Source: Luzula sylvatica (lineage: Eukaryota; Streptophyta; Magnoliopsida; Poales; Juncaceae). Taken from it: a stretch of 64,000 bases of DNA. How positions within the stretch are numbered: position 1 is the stretch's first letter; each line of letters begins with the position of its first letter. Under the pieces are notes generated by a model. That model did no database searches and had not been told where the DNA came from. It was given only the letters and a program-made list of their open reading frames with translations. Where the stretch lies: positions 62,641,070 through 62,705,069 of the forward strand of contig OX326957.1 in assembly GCA_946800325.1 (NCBI GenBank). The letters run 5' to 3'. A program made the position numbers and the translations under genes. Of the stretch, positions 1 through 11,499 are shown one piece after another.

Positions 1-39
1 CCGTATATAACATAAAATAAATCTCCATGATGCGAAAAC

Positions 40-330
40 AGAAGTTTCGAAAATTTGACTGACCCGAAATCAAATTTCGCAAAATCCGAATGATCCGAAA
101 ATCGAAATAATCAGGAACTGAATCGAATGATTCGAAAATCGGATGATTCAAAATCAAAACGATCCGGAACCGAATGATCTGAAAACTCAATGATTCGAAA
201 ACCGAAACGATTCGAAATCGAATAATCTGAAATCAAAATGATCCGGTCCGAAATCGGTGCGCAACCCGAATGTTTCGATGAGCCCTGACTATTTCGCAAA
301 TCGAAATGATCCGAAATTGTAATGATCTAC
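40..330. repeat. Degenerate short tandem repeat
   Basis: The stretch is a run of imperfect units of about 15-20 bp built from words such as GATCCGAAAATCGAAA and ATGATTCGAAAATC. It continues almost to the first gene. An open frame on the minus strand here is only a by-product of the repeat (Ser/Ile/Arg/Phe words) and is not called. Confidence 0.6.
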
Positions 331-477
331 TCCGAACCCGGCCGGCCCGTCCAATTGCCACCTCTGGGTATAGGTATAGGTACAGGTATAGGTAAGCCTA
401 TACAGCACCCGAACCCGGCCAGGACATCCCTACGATCCATTAACTCGGAAGTCTTTCCGGTTCAAAACTTCAAATCA

Positions 478-2122
478 ATGAGCTTTTCCTCACGCCTCCT
501 CCGACGAATCTGCCCCGCCGAAGTCCCTCTCCAGTTCCCTCTGAAGCCGTCGCCTTCTTTAAGCCTCGCTCAATTCTTCTCGACTCCCTCGGCCCCCCGC
601 CGGCTCCAATCCCGACTATTCTCTTCCATGGAAAACGCGAACAAGGCAGCCGTTCTGTACCACTATCCCTGCCCTGACGGCGTCTTCGCGGCTCTAGCGG
701 CTCACCTCTACTTCTCCGCCGTTTCCTCTCCTGTTCTCTTCTTCCCTAACACCGTCTATGATCCCATAAGGTTCTTTCTTCTCCCCTTCCTTCATTCGAG
801 AGTTATCAATTTGTTGTTAACAGGTTATTAATTTATTTTATTCAGATATGATTCTCTACCATTGGACGAAATAAACGAGGTTTACCTGCTCGATTTTGTC
901 GGACCTCCTGGTTTCGTCGCGGATTTATCTTCCCGTGTCAACGCGTAATCTTCTCTCTTGCCTTTTCTCACTTCATTCATCATTTCCAAATTCAACTTCA
1001 AATATTTTTAATATAATTTCGTGTTTAATCAATTTTCCATCACTTGGTCCTCTTTCAGGGTGACTATATTAGACCACCATAAGACTGCTCTCGAAGCTTT
1101 ATCTGACGATTCCACCATTGGCAAAAATGTAACGAAGATCATAGACGTGAATAAAAGCGGCGCCACAATCGCTCTTGATTTCTTCAACAAAAAGTTCTCG
1201 AATATTTCATCATTTGATTCGCAATTCATTCCTCAAGACAAGATCGAAAGAATAAATAAAATCTACGAGTTCATTGAAGATGCTGATATTTGGAAATGGG
1301 AAATTCCCAATAGCAGAGCTTTCAGTAGTGGCCTAAGAGATCTAGAACTCGAATATAATGTAAACATCAACCCAAATTTGTTCGAAAAGGTGAGATCTTT
1401 TTACTTCATTTTTTTTCTTTTCGAAAGAGTGATTCTTATAAATGAGTTGTTTGTTTCATTTATTATGTAGTTAATGGAGATAGATCCTGACCGTTTGATC
1501 TCACGTGGACAAGTTACGTTAGCAAAAAAGCAGAAATTAATTAATGATTGTCTCGTTAAATCATATGCGATTTCTCTTGGTTGCGGACAATTTGGTAATT
1601 GTTTGGTACGCCCAATTAATCATCATTATACATATTTAATTACTCGTCGAATATCACTAATTTTTGTTTTTTATGTTATTAGGCTGTTGATGCTGATTCA
1701 ATTTCGAATTTAAGAAGCGAGCTTGGAAACCAACTAGCTGAAAAGAGTCGCTCTCAAAACCTAAGGTCATTATTTTTTCCTTAATTAGTATTTAATATTA
1801 TTTTACATCATTAAGATTTAATTAATATATTAAATTTAGGGGGATTGGAGCGGTGGTGTATAAAGTCCCGGAAGTAAAGAATGATTTGATAAAAATAAGC
1901 CTTAGAAGTTTGGATTCGGAAGACACGACTATTATCTCGCAGGTTTCTCTTTATAAAAAAAATCATGTTTAGTGAAATACTGTATTTAAAATTTAAATGG
2001 TATTATTTTTATTTTATTTTATTTTTGTAAAGGAATATGGAGGTGGTGGGCATCGAAATGCAAGTTCATTTATGATGAGTGCTCCTGAATTCGACAAGTG
2101 GAAAATACAAATTGCAAACTAA
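478..2122 (+). CDS. DHH/DHHA1 phosphoesterase-like protein, seven exons
   Basis: Exons read by splice sites and phase: 478-770, 846-944, 1059-1389, 1471-1605, 1683-1765, 1840-1942, 2033-2122, giving 377 residues with every junction in frame. DHH-family signatures are visible: HYPCPDGVFAALAAH near residue 55 (the usual first metal-binding motif), an Asp in LLDFVGPP, then ILDHHKTA (the DHH motif), IEDADIWKW, and at the C-terminus EYGGGGHRNASSF, the GGGH motif of the DHHA1 domain. Families with this layout are metal-dependent phosphoesterases acting on small nucleotides or short RNA; the substrate here is unknown. I chose the ATG at 478 because it opens an Arg/Ser-rich leader (MSFSSRLLRRICPAEV) that looks like an organelle transit peptide; a second Met at 628 (MENANKAAV) could give a cytosolic form. 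An in-frame ATG at 322 lies in sequence that looks like 5' UTR, with GGTATA repeats at 366-397. Confidence 0.88.
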
Positions 2123-2425
2123 TTTGTTTTAATATAAGTTAGCAAGTTTTGTTTTGTTGTAACTTAAATTATTTCTTTGTATTGAAATTTTTTGTAACAT
2201 TTTTTATGTATTTTTTTTCTTAGGTTTAATTGTATGTACAATATAAATCTCTTTGTCAACATGGATGAAACAAAATAACTATTTTCGAAAACCTTCACAA
2301 ATCATATCCATAAAAATAGATTACTTCTTGCATCCATATTATTGTCATCAACATGCTCAAAATTGTTTATTCACAATTCGCATAAATCATCTTCGCATGT
2401 CTAAGATTCGATGAAGAAATAGAAC
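2123..2425. other. Short intergenic stretch between convergent genes
   Basis: AT-rich sequence between the DHH gene on the plus strand and the GRXS17-like gene on the minus strand. It presumably holds both 3' UTRs. I see no other feature. Confidence 0.5.
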
Positions 2426-4572
2426 TTAATTATTAGTTTGATATTTTTCTAGGATCGACTCGAGTATGGTGGGTCCCGCAGCAAGTCCAAGGCTAGCTGG
2501 TGCGGCCGGTCCATTTGGGTCCATCGTTCCAGCAAGTTTCGATATTTTGTTAGCCAGGATTGATGGGTCTGAGCCTTCTAGAGTTTCCGCTATTTCGCCA
2601 TCCTAAAATAAATAAATAAAAAGGCCAAATAAGTTAAGAAAGTTTGTTAAGATAATTTAATAACTGATTAACAATTCAATCAGTCTTACAAAAAACGGAT
2701 AGTGAGAAAATAGTTCAAATAATAAAAATGTATATATAGACAATGAAACTTTAAGTAACACTAAAAATAATATATTGCCACAAAAATTATGTACTGACCT
2801 CCAAAATATTATAGTAACAATAGAAAAGCATTATATTGATTACACTAACTATTATGTTATATAATATACAAAAGCTACCATCTTAATAATAAAACAGTAT
2901 ATTGACACTATTATAAAAAAAAAACAGTATATTGACTCTACAAACAATATATTATCGTGGAAAATAGTATATTAGCACTGAACACGGTAAACTGAAACCA
3001 GAAATGGGATATTAACACTAAAAACATTATATCGCCACTGAGAATGGTATATTATTTAAAGTAATAGATTAATACAAAAAACGATCTTTTGACACTGAAA
3101 ACAGTATATTAACATTGAAAATAATATAGTTACTTGACGATAAAACTAATACCATTAGAAACAAAATGTTGTATTTGAACTAAAAATAGTATATAACACT
3201 GACAATGATATATTAACATAGTATATATCGACATCGACGCTATAAGTAGTATATTGACATTGAAATATATATTGATACTGAAAATGGTTTGTTAGCACTG
3301 TAAACATACATTAGTAATAGAAATGATTTATGGACAAAGATTTACAATATTAATTTTCGCCTCCTTCAAAAAACCCTAGCAACAAAAAGTATAAAAAAAG
3401 AATTGTACAAATATGTTGAAGAAAATGAAAATAATGATCAGAATTGATATATATTTATGAAAAATAATATTATATAATTTCAACAATTATATTATTGGTA
3501 TTTCTATATAATATTGTTAATTTCTATATATTATTTTAAAATCATGATTTTGATTTGTAGTATGATTTTTTGAATTAATGGCGAAAAATAAAATAATAAA
3601 CAATTAATACATAATGGTTCGAAAACTTGTATAAATATATTGAAAAATGGTAATCAAATAAATATATAATTTTGAATATAATATTATATAATTTTCAACA
3701 ATAATTGTGTATTTTTTATATTTCATATTATATTATTAATATCTATATATTATTTTAAATTGAGGGGGGTTTTGGAGGGAATAAAAAAAATAAGGGCTTT
3801 TTCATAATACTCAGAAAAGTTTGGGGGGTTTTGGAAAAAATTCCCAAAAAATTAAACCAGGCAAAATTAGATTTTTTTTAATTATTAACTGAGAACTAAA
3901 TCTCGACCTTTTACTAAAGAAATTCCACAGGCCTTTGAAAGAGAAAACGTGGTATTTTTGTGATTTGTTTTAAAAATTGATATAGTTTGGTGCTCTTGAT
4001 CCCGTAGAATTTTTTTTTGGGGTTTAATTACTTGAGGTCCGTACAAATATAAAAGTTCTGAAATATCCAACATTTAAATGGTTTGCAAACCTTGAAAAAT
4101 ATAAAAGTTGGGACTGACGAGACGCCATAAAGTTCTGAAATATCTTGTTGCTTTTCTGCTTCAACCTGAAAATGGAAAGAAATCTTGAGAGGCAACACAA
4201 TTGAGGAAATATGATACAAAACCCAAGGCAAAATTACAGATCCACGATTCAAGATTTATTATGAACATGATGACGCATTTTGATTGCTCAATTGAATAAA
4301 CATATCCACAGAGACATCCAAATCCCCCAAAAACAAGAAATTACACAACTTCAATCAATTGAAAAAGTGCAAGTGCAATGTGTGTGTGAGAAAGAGAGTA
4401 CCCGAAGGAAAAGGACGTGAGGGAAATCGACGGCGAGATGGGAAAAGACTTGATCGATCAGATTGTACGTCTCCCACACCTCCCTCCAGAAATACACTGC
4501 CACGACTGGCTTCGGACCAAGCACCGCCGCATCCAGCTCGGCCTTCGATCGAATGTCCTTTACACTTCCCAT
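2426..4572 (-). CDS. Truncated GRXS17-like protein: single thioredoxin-like domain, no active-site Cys
   Basis: Three exons on the minus strand: 4402-4572 (57 codons), 4091-4165 (25 codons) and 2426-2602 (58 codons plus stop), for 140 residues, all phase 0 with GT-AG borders. The sequence follows the N-terminal thioredoxin-like domain of plant monothiol glutaredoxin S17: start MGSVKDIRSKAELDAA, then DQVFSHLAVDFP, VEAEKQQDISELYGV, SVPTFIFFKDG and PAAPASLGLAAGPTILES. Full-length GRXS17 continues from that last motif into one or more glutaredoxin modules. Here the frame ends eight codons later at TAA, so no glutaredoxin domain is encoded. The WCxxS-type site expected after YFW is replaced by REVWETYN, so no cysteine is available. 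Intron 2 is 1.49 kb and repeat-filled. It could be a retained truncated paralogue or a recent pseudogene with an open frame; I cannot tell which from sequence alone. Confidence 0.75.
2700..3360. repeat. AT-rich degenerate repeat inside an intron
   Basis: The long second intron of the GRXS17-like gene contains many imperfect copies of a unit of about 20-25 bp resembling AGTATATTGACACTGAAAA, with spacing that drifts. It explains much of that intron's length. Confidence 0.6.
3400..3770. repeat. Dispersed AT-rich repeat, copy A
   Basis: This segment shares an ordered set of words with 62560-62900: AATAATGATCA, TTTCAACAATTAT, TTCATATAATATTG, TTAATATCTATATATTATTTT and TTTGTAGTATATTTTTTGAAT. Two diverged copies of one unclassified repeat are the simplest reading. 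I found no terminal inverted repeat or coding potential. Confidence 0.5.
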
Positions 4573-4887
4573 GAAAGAGAAACCACTTCCTTGCGACGAT
4601 TGCGATCCAAGATTCAGAGATTTTGGTTCTTGAAGGGGGGCGACGGATTGAGATCCCGAGATTTATGATGGCTCTCGAAGCGGGAAGGCCATTAATGTGA
4701 CGAGGAGTTCTCTTTTTCCTCCACGTGTAATATCAATTTCAGACTTGGTCTCCCAACACCGTCAGTGCAAATTGCTTCCTAGTTAGTACTTACTTACAAG
4801 CCCATGGGCCGCAAGAGCCCATTTATTACGCCCCCATAGTTATATATTTTCTTTTGCTTCCTAGAAAATGTAATAAATTAAAAATAA

Positions 4888-7130
4888 CTAGCTTTTTCCC
4901 CCGCGCGATTGCGCGGGAGTCTTCGAGTTTGTTATGATGTAATTTTTCCTAATATGTTATTGGATTTTACGTTTTATTGCCTGATTGTTCACACATCTGT
5001 ATTTTGGTGTATTTTTTACTCCCTATCTTTTTTGGATATTGTAAAAAAATTCTATGTTTTTGTATATTTAAAAAAAAAAAAAACCTCCACAAAAATTTTG
5101 TTTCTCTTATGAATGATATTCACTTCTCCTTTTGCCAAATACTCTTTAATCTTCATACGTAATGATTAATTTTTTTTTTATTATTAATTTTAACCAAATT
5201 CGTAAACAATAATAATAAAATATGCAATAATAAATAAACACATTGAAAGCATATCGTAAAATAATATATTTATATTTTATATTGTCGGATTATTTTAGTA
5301 ATAATTTCATGATTTTATATTTTTATCTATTGTAAAATAATATATTGTAAAAGAATATCTATGTTGTGTTCTTTTTATCATTATTTTGCGTTAGTTTTTC
5401 AGGAAAGAAATATAGAAGTCAAATATATACAATGTATGAAATATTAATATTGTATAAATATAATATAAAATAATTTTTTTAATTATTATATGCTCCAAAA
5501 ATATGAAGATTTTTTTAAATTAATAGAAATTTTTTTTTTTTTTAATTACTACATATATAAATTTAGGTGTTTTTATAATATCCAATAATTTAAGGAGTTT
5601 TTTGAAATTTTTCCGTATATAATTTATACAAAAAAATATGAATGAACTTGATCCACGATGGACCAAAATTCATGTAATTTTTTAATTAATGAGTTTATAT
5701 AGATCATGTTAAAATAAAAAAAAATCATATATTATAGATCTTTTTGATCAAGATCAAGTGATCCACATTAAAAGGATGATGTGACATTTTGTGAGGACTT
5801 TAATTTCTCTAAAAGAAAAAAAAAAGGATAAAGATCACATTAACTGAAACCAGTAAGAAAACCAAAAGGCTAAAAATTAATTATTAATGATATCATTAAT
5901 TACTAATGATATGATTAATTACTAATGATATTAATTGTATATAGTTGATATCCATGATAATGATAAGAAATTAATGATATCTATGATAATGATAAGAAAT
6001 CAATCATAATTAAAGTGAGAAATTCAAATATAAAAAAGTGAAAAGGTAAAGGATGACGTGGAGCAAGCATAGAAGAGCAATTTTCTTAACTTTATAAATA
6101 TAAAAAAATGTAAATTAAAACTAAAAATGACCAACATATAAATAAAAAGGACCAAAATATAAATTAAAATGTTAAAAAGGACCGAAATTTAAATAAAAAA
6201 GGACCTAAATGTTAATAAAAAGGACCAAAATGTAAACTAAAAATAAAAGGACCAAAATATAAATAAAAAGGACGAAAATGTAAATTCAAAAATGTAAAAA
6301 AAGGACCGACATGTACATAAAAGAGGATCAAGGTGTGAATGAAAAGGACCAAAATGTAATTTTTTAAACTAAAAAGGACAAAATGTAAAAAAAAAGGACC
6401 AAAATGTAGTTTTTAAAACTAAAAAGGACCAAAATATAAATAAAAAAAGACCAAAATGTAAATTTAATTTTTTTACCAAAAAGCCCCTGGTGACTTAGAG
6501 GACCAAAATGTAATTTTTTATAAAAAAAGGACTAACGTGTAAATAAAAAGGACCAAAATGTAATTTTTCAAACAAAAAGGACCAAAATTTAATTAAAATT
6601 TTTTTTTCACAAAAAGGTCATTATGAACTTGGAACGGTAAACTTTGAATAGTAATTATGAACAGTAACAGCGATTACGAACAGTATTGTAAAAAAAAAGG
6701 ACCAAAATGTAGTTTTTAAAACTAAAAAGGACCAAAATGTAAATTTAATTTTTTTTACCAAAAAGCCCATGGTGACTTAGAGGACCAAAATGTAATTTTT
6801 TATAAAAAAAGGACTAACGTGTAAATAAAAAGGACCAAAATGTAATTTTTCAAACAAAAAGGACCAAAATTTAATTAAATTTTTTTTTTCACAAAAAGGT
6901 CATTATGGACTTGGAATAGTAAACTTTGAATAGTAATTATGAACAGTAACAGAGATTACATAGTAATCATGAACAGTAACAGCGATTACGAACAGAATTA
7001 TGAATAGTAATTATAAACAGTATTATCTGCAGTATTGTGAACAGTAATTTATCTGCAGTGTTATGAACAGTACAGTATTGTGAACACGTGTCTCATTTTG
7101 GTGATATGTTGGCGATTAGGACTAGGTATA
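4888..7130 (-). mobile_element. Helitron, non-autonomous (copy H1)
   Basis: On the minus strand the element ends in the 20-nt near-palindrome CCCGCGCAATCGCGCGGG (about 4900-4917), followed by AAAAAGCTAG and host T at 4887, the CTAG-T terminus typical of Helitrons. Behind the 3' end, an AT-rich zone matches copy H3 word for word (Gly-Asp-Ile-free noncoding words such as TTTTTTGGATATTGTAAAAAAT). It is followed at 6100-6960 by many GGACCAAAATGTAAA units and the marker AGCCCCTGGTGACTT. The 5' TC end is not clean; I place it near 7130 by comparison with H3. A segment of about 300 bp is duplicated inside (6385-6685 and 6688-6985). No helicase gene is present. Confidence 0.7.
6385..6985. repeat. 300 bp tandem duplication within Helitron H1
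   Basis: The run starting TGTAAAAAAAAAGGACC at about 6385 and extending past GTAACAGCGATTACGAACAG recurs at about 6688, with only small differences (for example CCCCTGG against CCCATGG in the marker). The units are largely GGACCAAAATGTAAA words. Confidence 0.7.
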
Positions 7131-7139
7131 ACTAGCTAA

Positions 7140-7859
7140 TTATTTGTTTCGAAAAGAGAAAATTGAATAACAACAAATATTTCGAGTAAAAAAAATGAAT
7201 AACAGTGAAAATTTTGAAAAGAAAATTTGAATAACAATGAATAACAGAAAAAAGAAAGAATAAAACCTAATTAAAAGAAGAAATCATACCAGATCTGGTG
7301 AAAATAGGAAAAAAAAACGACTCCGGCGAGCTCCAAGCACCAAGCTCCGGTACTCCTCTGAAATAGTAAGAAAATAGAACACAAATTAGCAAAGACAAAG
7401 AATGAGAGAGAGTGAGAAAGAGAAAACGAAAGAGAGAGGTATGATCTTAGCCTTGAAAGAGAAGAGGAAACTGTGGCCATGGTGGTTGTCGCGACGGAGG
7501 TTCTTGGCCTTCTTTCTCTTCACCGTCAGCAGCGTCGTTCGTCTAGGGTTTCATCCTTGCTCTTTTGCTCCAACACGAGAGAACACCAAGTCCGTTATAA
7601 CGGACTATGCGATTTTTGAACTGCTGTTTTCGCTCGTTTCCAAAACGATCAATCATGAAACATTTTCACGATTATTCCTAGATACTCTCAATCAACTATT
7701 GATCGATCTCTAGCGAATTTCACTTGTGATTTTAATGGAATTTGACATTCTAAATATGTAACATCATGCAAACGGGTACGAACTTTGATAACCCGTGCGT
7801 ATATCTAATATACGACTATGATTCGACCCTCGAATCAATGGCGATCGCTCTGATACCAC
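7140..7859 (-). mobile_element. Copia-like LTR element: leader region, truncated (copy A)
   Basis: Lies just inside the LTR at 7860-8860 and reads on the minus strand. At 7847-7858 the plus strand has GCTCTGATACCA, the complement of a tRNA-iMet primer-binding site (TGGTATCAGAGC), one base from the LTR edge. The next 250 bp match 63060-63303 of the second copy (words such as CGATCATTCCTAGATAC and ACCCGTGCGTATA). A short frame starting MATVSSSLSRLRSYL (minus, from 7480) is present, but I see no recognisable gag or pol. The internal region stops at the Helitron H1 edge, so only LTR plus leader survives. Confidence 0.7.
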
Positions 7860-8860
7860 TGAAGGAGAATATCCTCGACCCCGGGCCCGCGCAGCGGAAT
7901 GAAGGCCCGGTCCGATTCCCCGATTCCAGAGATCACGCCATGACTTCGAGGGTACAATGCGAATAGAAGGATAGATCTATACCAGCGTGAAATTGATCAC
8001 GCACGAAGGGTTGATCACCGCCTTCTATCTCCTGTCACGTTGGTGACAATCCGCGCGTCCCATACCACGCGTCTTTCACCGTTCGTTGACCGTCTTCTCA
8101 CTCCTTGAGTCGATCACAATCCAAGAGCCACAATTGTCGCTCCTCTACTTGTATCCACCGTGAGTCGCAAGACGTCGGTCGCGGATGCACCTGCCTAGAC
8201 GATACACCGGCGAACTTGCTCGATCTAATCGATTCTCTATTACTCGAGAAACTCCTTTCTCGATTTCTCTCTCTTCGCACCCTTTCACTCACTAAAGATC
8301 AAATCTGAATTTGCTCTTTTTCTTGTGTATATTGGGCAGAATAATCACTTGCTTAGAATGATTCAACTGATCTGGATGAGAGAGAAAGTATCCTATTTAT
8401 ACCTAATAGGATCAGGATTAGCCAAAAGGCATGTATATCCAATATACACCCTCTCACACAGAAAACTGCATGAACCTGATCAGTATTCTGTCATTTCGAA
8501 ATTGATAAATTTCTCAGACAGAAAATCACCCAACATGAACGTTGTAGACAATCTAATTATTTACACAACCCAATTTGTCCCAGCCCAATTGGAGTTCGTA
8601 TGCAAAAGTTATGACTGTTTTACTAACTGTATGTCATACTGTTGCACCCTTTCGGTATTTCACATAAACGACACTAATACTTCGTTCATATGAAATATAT
8701 TTCTACATGAAGGTTATAGATAATCTAATTATCTATATAACCCAATTTGAACCATTCAAATCGGATTTTCCCACTGACAGTTATGGCCACGAATGTACGA
8801 CTACATTCGTTTATCCTTGTGTACACTTTTACGGTTGATCCTGAAACTGTATTTCCTTCA
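7860..8860 (-). mobile_element. Copia-like LTR (copy A), 1001 bp
   Basis: The LTR begins TGAAGGAGAATATCC and ends ATTTCCTTCA on the plus strand, so its edges form the short inverted repeat TGAAGGA/TCCTTCA with TG...CA ends. It is adjacent to the iMet primer-binding site at 7847-7858, which fixes the orientation as minus. On the minus strand a TATA box, TATAAATAGG, lies near 8394-8403, as expected for an LTR promoter. Central parts match 63440-63730 (words CACGTTGGTGACAA and ATCCACCGTGAGTCG). Confidence 0.8.
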
Positions 8861-9044
8861 ATTAGATATGACAAAAAGAAATTATAAAAACATAGTAAAA
8901 TCAAGTTAACTCGCGCATTTGAACTTGTTAACTTTCATAATTTCCTTCAACTGAATTTTAGTTGTTTAAATAAATTAAATAAAGTTAATTTATTGACGAT
9001 AAAAATGTCAACTTAGAAGAATGAATTGAATAACAGTTAGCTGA
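8861..9044. other. Flanking AT-rich sequence
   Basis: Short AT-rich stretch between the LTR and the MITE array. No feature recognised. Confidence 0.4.
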
Positions 9045-9049
9045 TATTA

Positions 9050-10320
9050 AAAAAAAAATTTACTTTGCTCCAAAATATACCATAACATGCTCTGTGTTCC
9101 AAGTTAATATATTTAATTAACATGATAACTAACACATGTTAGCTATTAATTTAATACGTAATCAACATTAGTTCGAATTCATATATTTGAATCAATATTA
9201 ATGAATATTTAATGATATGTTCTAATTATCACGTTAATTAAATGCAATAGTACAAATATGGAGAATACGGCAGGTACATTTTGGCATTTCATAAAATTTT
9301 ATATTAAAAAAAAAAATTACTTTGCTCCAAAATGTACCATAACAGCTCTATGTTCTAAGTTAATATATTTAATTAACATGATAAATAACACATGTTAGAT
9401 ATTAATTTAATACGTAATTAACATTAGTTCGAATTCATAAATTTGAATCGATATTAATGAATATTTAATGATATGTTCTAATTATCACGTTAATTAAATG
9501 TAATAGTATAAAAAGGGAGAATACGTCAGGTACATTTTAGACTTTCATAAAATTATATATATATATATATTTTTAGAGCTGATATTAAAAAAAAAAATTT
9601 ACTTTGCTCCAAAATGTACCATAACATGCTCTATGTTCTAAGTTAATATATTTAATTAACATGATAACTAACGCATGTTAGCTATTAATTTAATACGTAA
9701 TTAATATTTGTTCGAATTCATAAATTTGAATCAATATTAATGAATATTTAATGATATGTTCTAATTATCACGTTAATTAAATGTAATAGTACAAATATGG
9801 AGAATACGGCAGGTACATGTTGGAGTTTCATAAATTTTATATTAAAAAAAAATTAATTTGCTCCAAAATGTACCATAACATGCTCTATGTTCTAAGTTAA
9901 TTTATTTAATTAACATGATAACTAACACATGTTAGCTATTAATTTAATACGCAATTAATATTAGTTCGAATTCATAAATTTGAGTCAATATTAATGAATA
10001 TTTAATGATATGTTCTAATTATCACGTTAATTAAATGCAATAATACAAATATGGAAAATACGGCAGGTACATTTTGGAGTTTCATAAAATTTTATATCTT
10101 TTTCACGTGAACATATAGTAAAAAAAAAATTACTTTGCCCCAATATTTACCCGCCGTATTCTCCATATTTGTACTATTGCATTTAATTAACGTGATAATA
10201 GAACATATCATTAAATATTCATTAATATTGATTCAAATTTATGAATTCGAAATAATGTTAATTACGTATTAAATTAGTAGCTAACATGTATCAGTTATCA
10301 TGTCAATTAACATTTTATTG
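9050..10320. repeat. Array of one MITE-like unit: four direct copies plus one inverted copy
   Basis: Units start at about 9061, 9318, 9600 and 9854 with TACTTTGCTCCAAAATGTACC and end with GGTACATTTTGGAGTTTCAT, so each unit of about 240 bp has terminal inverted repeats (CTCCAAAATGTACC). Spacing is 257, 282 and 254 bp. A fifth copy in inverse orientation covers about 10125-10320, separated from copy four by some 30 bp. Related terminal words (TACTTTGCCTCCA) occur at about 16565 and 27665. The units have no coding capacity. Confidence 0.8.
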
Positions 10321-10504
10321 AGTAAATTATATTTTTCTTCCATACATGGGTATAATTTGGGTTGCAATAGAAAAAACAAAAAAAACAAAAAAATAAAAAA
10401 TTTACACGTGTTGCCTTCTCCTCATATGTTGAGGATTATGACTATTAAAGATATAAAATTTTGGCAAAGCAAGCAGAATCCAAAGTTGAAACATAAAAAT
10501 TTAA

Positions 10505-10830
10505 ATTAGCAATGGCAGGGGCCGCGCGAACGCGTACCCCCTCGACCACAAATTTTGACGTCCACTTTCCTACTTGAGGAAATGGTGAGCAAGCGCACCT
10601 CCAAAGTGCAATGGAGGCCACAAGCTTAGGCCATGAACCTTATTGATCGTCCATAGACCCCGTCCAGGTAAGTACTTTCAAACGTCTCACCTCCCCCTCT
10701 TTTTATAGCCCTTCCTTGTGTAGACTTTTCTTCAATTCCCCTTTGTGGGACTAACCAAGAGAACGGAACCGGACAGAAAATCCTTGCTCTGGGCCTAGGG
10801 CTAGGCCATAATTTCTTTCTTTCTTATGAC
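10505..10830. other. GC-richer unclassified segment
   Basis: This block contrasts in base composition with its surroundings (GGGGCCGCGCGAACGCG, CACCTCCCCCTCTTTTTATAGCCC). A TATA-like TTTTTATAGCC inside it suggests a decayed LTR or captured promoter. I found no frame or terminal repeats that would classify it. Confidence 0.35.
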
Positions 10831-11169
10831 ATAGCTTTCCATGATTAAATATTTATTAATAATACAACCCCATATAATAAGGAAAAAGTACTTTTTTCCT
10901 GAATATATATTTTAACATGATTGAAATGATTATGTGATATATTTTTTCATATATACCTGGTTATTGTGATTTTATTGAGAAAAGTGCAAATTACTTTTAA
11001 AGAAACATGTATCAAAATTAAAATCATCAGGCATTCAACAAACTTTTTAAAAGATTGCATACGATAAGTTTGTTTTACTTTATAGAATGTTATTGAAAAA
11101 ATTGAATAAAGTAATGACCGGTTTTGTTTGTACACAGAAAAATTGATTCAATAAATGTATACAATTATA

Positions 11170-11460
11170 CTTATTATACTTATGTATAAAGTTGGAAGAA
11201 ATGGAGCTCATACACAGGGGCGGATCCAGGATCAATGTATAGGGGGGGCCGAAATAAAAAAAATTCAAAATATGCCACTTGCGGGTCTTGAACTCAAGAC
11301 CTTCCATCTCACAAACATCAACTTTACCACTAGACTAGCATAATCTTTGTGAAATATATACAAATTTATCATATTTATTACTTTCCAAACTAGCAAAATC
11401 ACCTTATTTTTTCGCTAATACGTCGGTTTTTCATTTCATAGGGGGGGCCGGGCCTCCCGC

Positions 11461-11499
<39 letters not shown>

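Noticed and set aside
4359..4668. Plus-strand frames over the first exon of the GRXS17-like gene
   Set aside because: Antisense shadows of a recognised exon.
7402..7713. Plus-strand frame of 103 codons
   Set aside because: Lies in the leader of the Copia-like element, opposite to its sense strand; no domain.
11270..11345. tRNA-like sequence (GGTCTTGAACTCAAGACC, then CTAGACTAGCA)
   Set aside because: No acceptor stem or anticodon arm; it is the interior of a hAT MITE with its own TIRs and 8 bp duplication.
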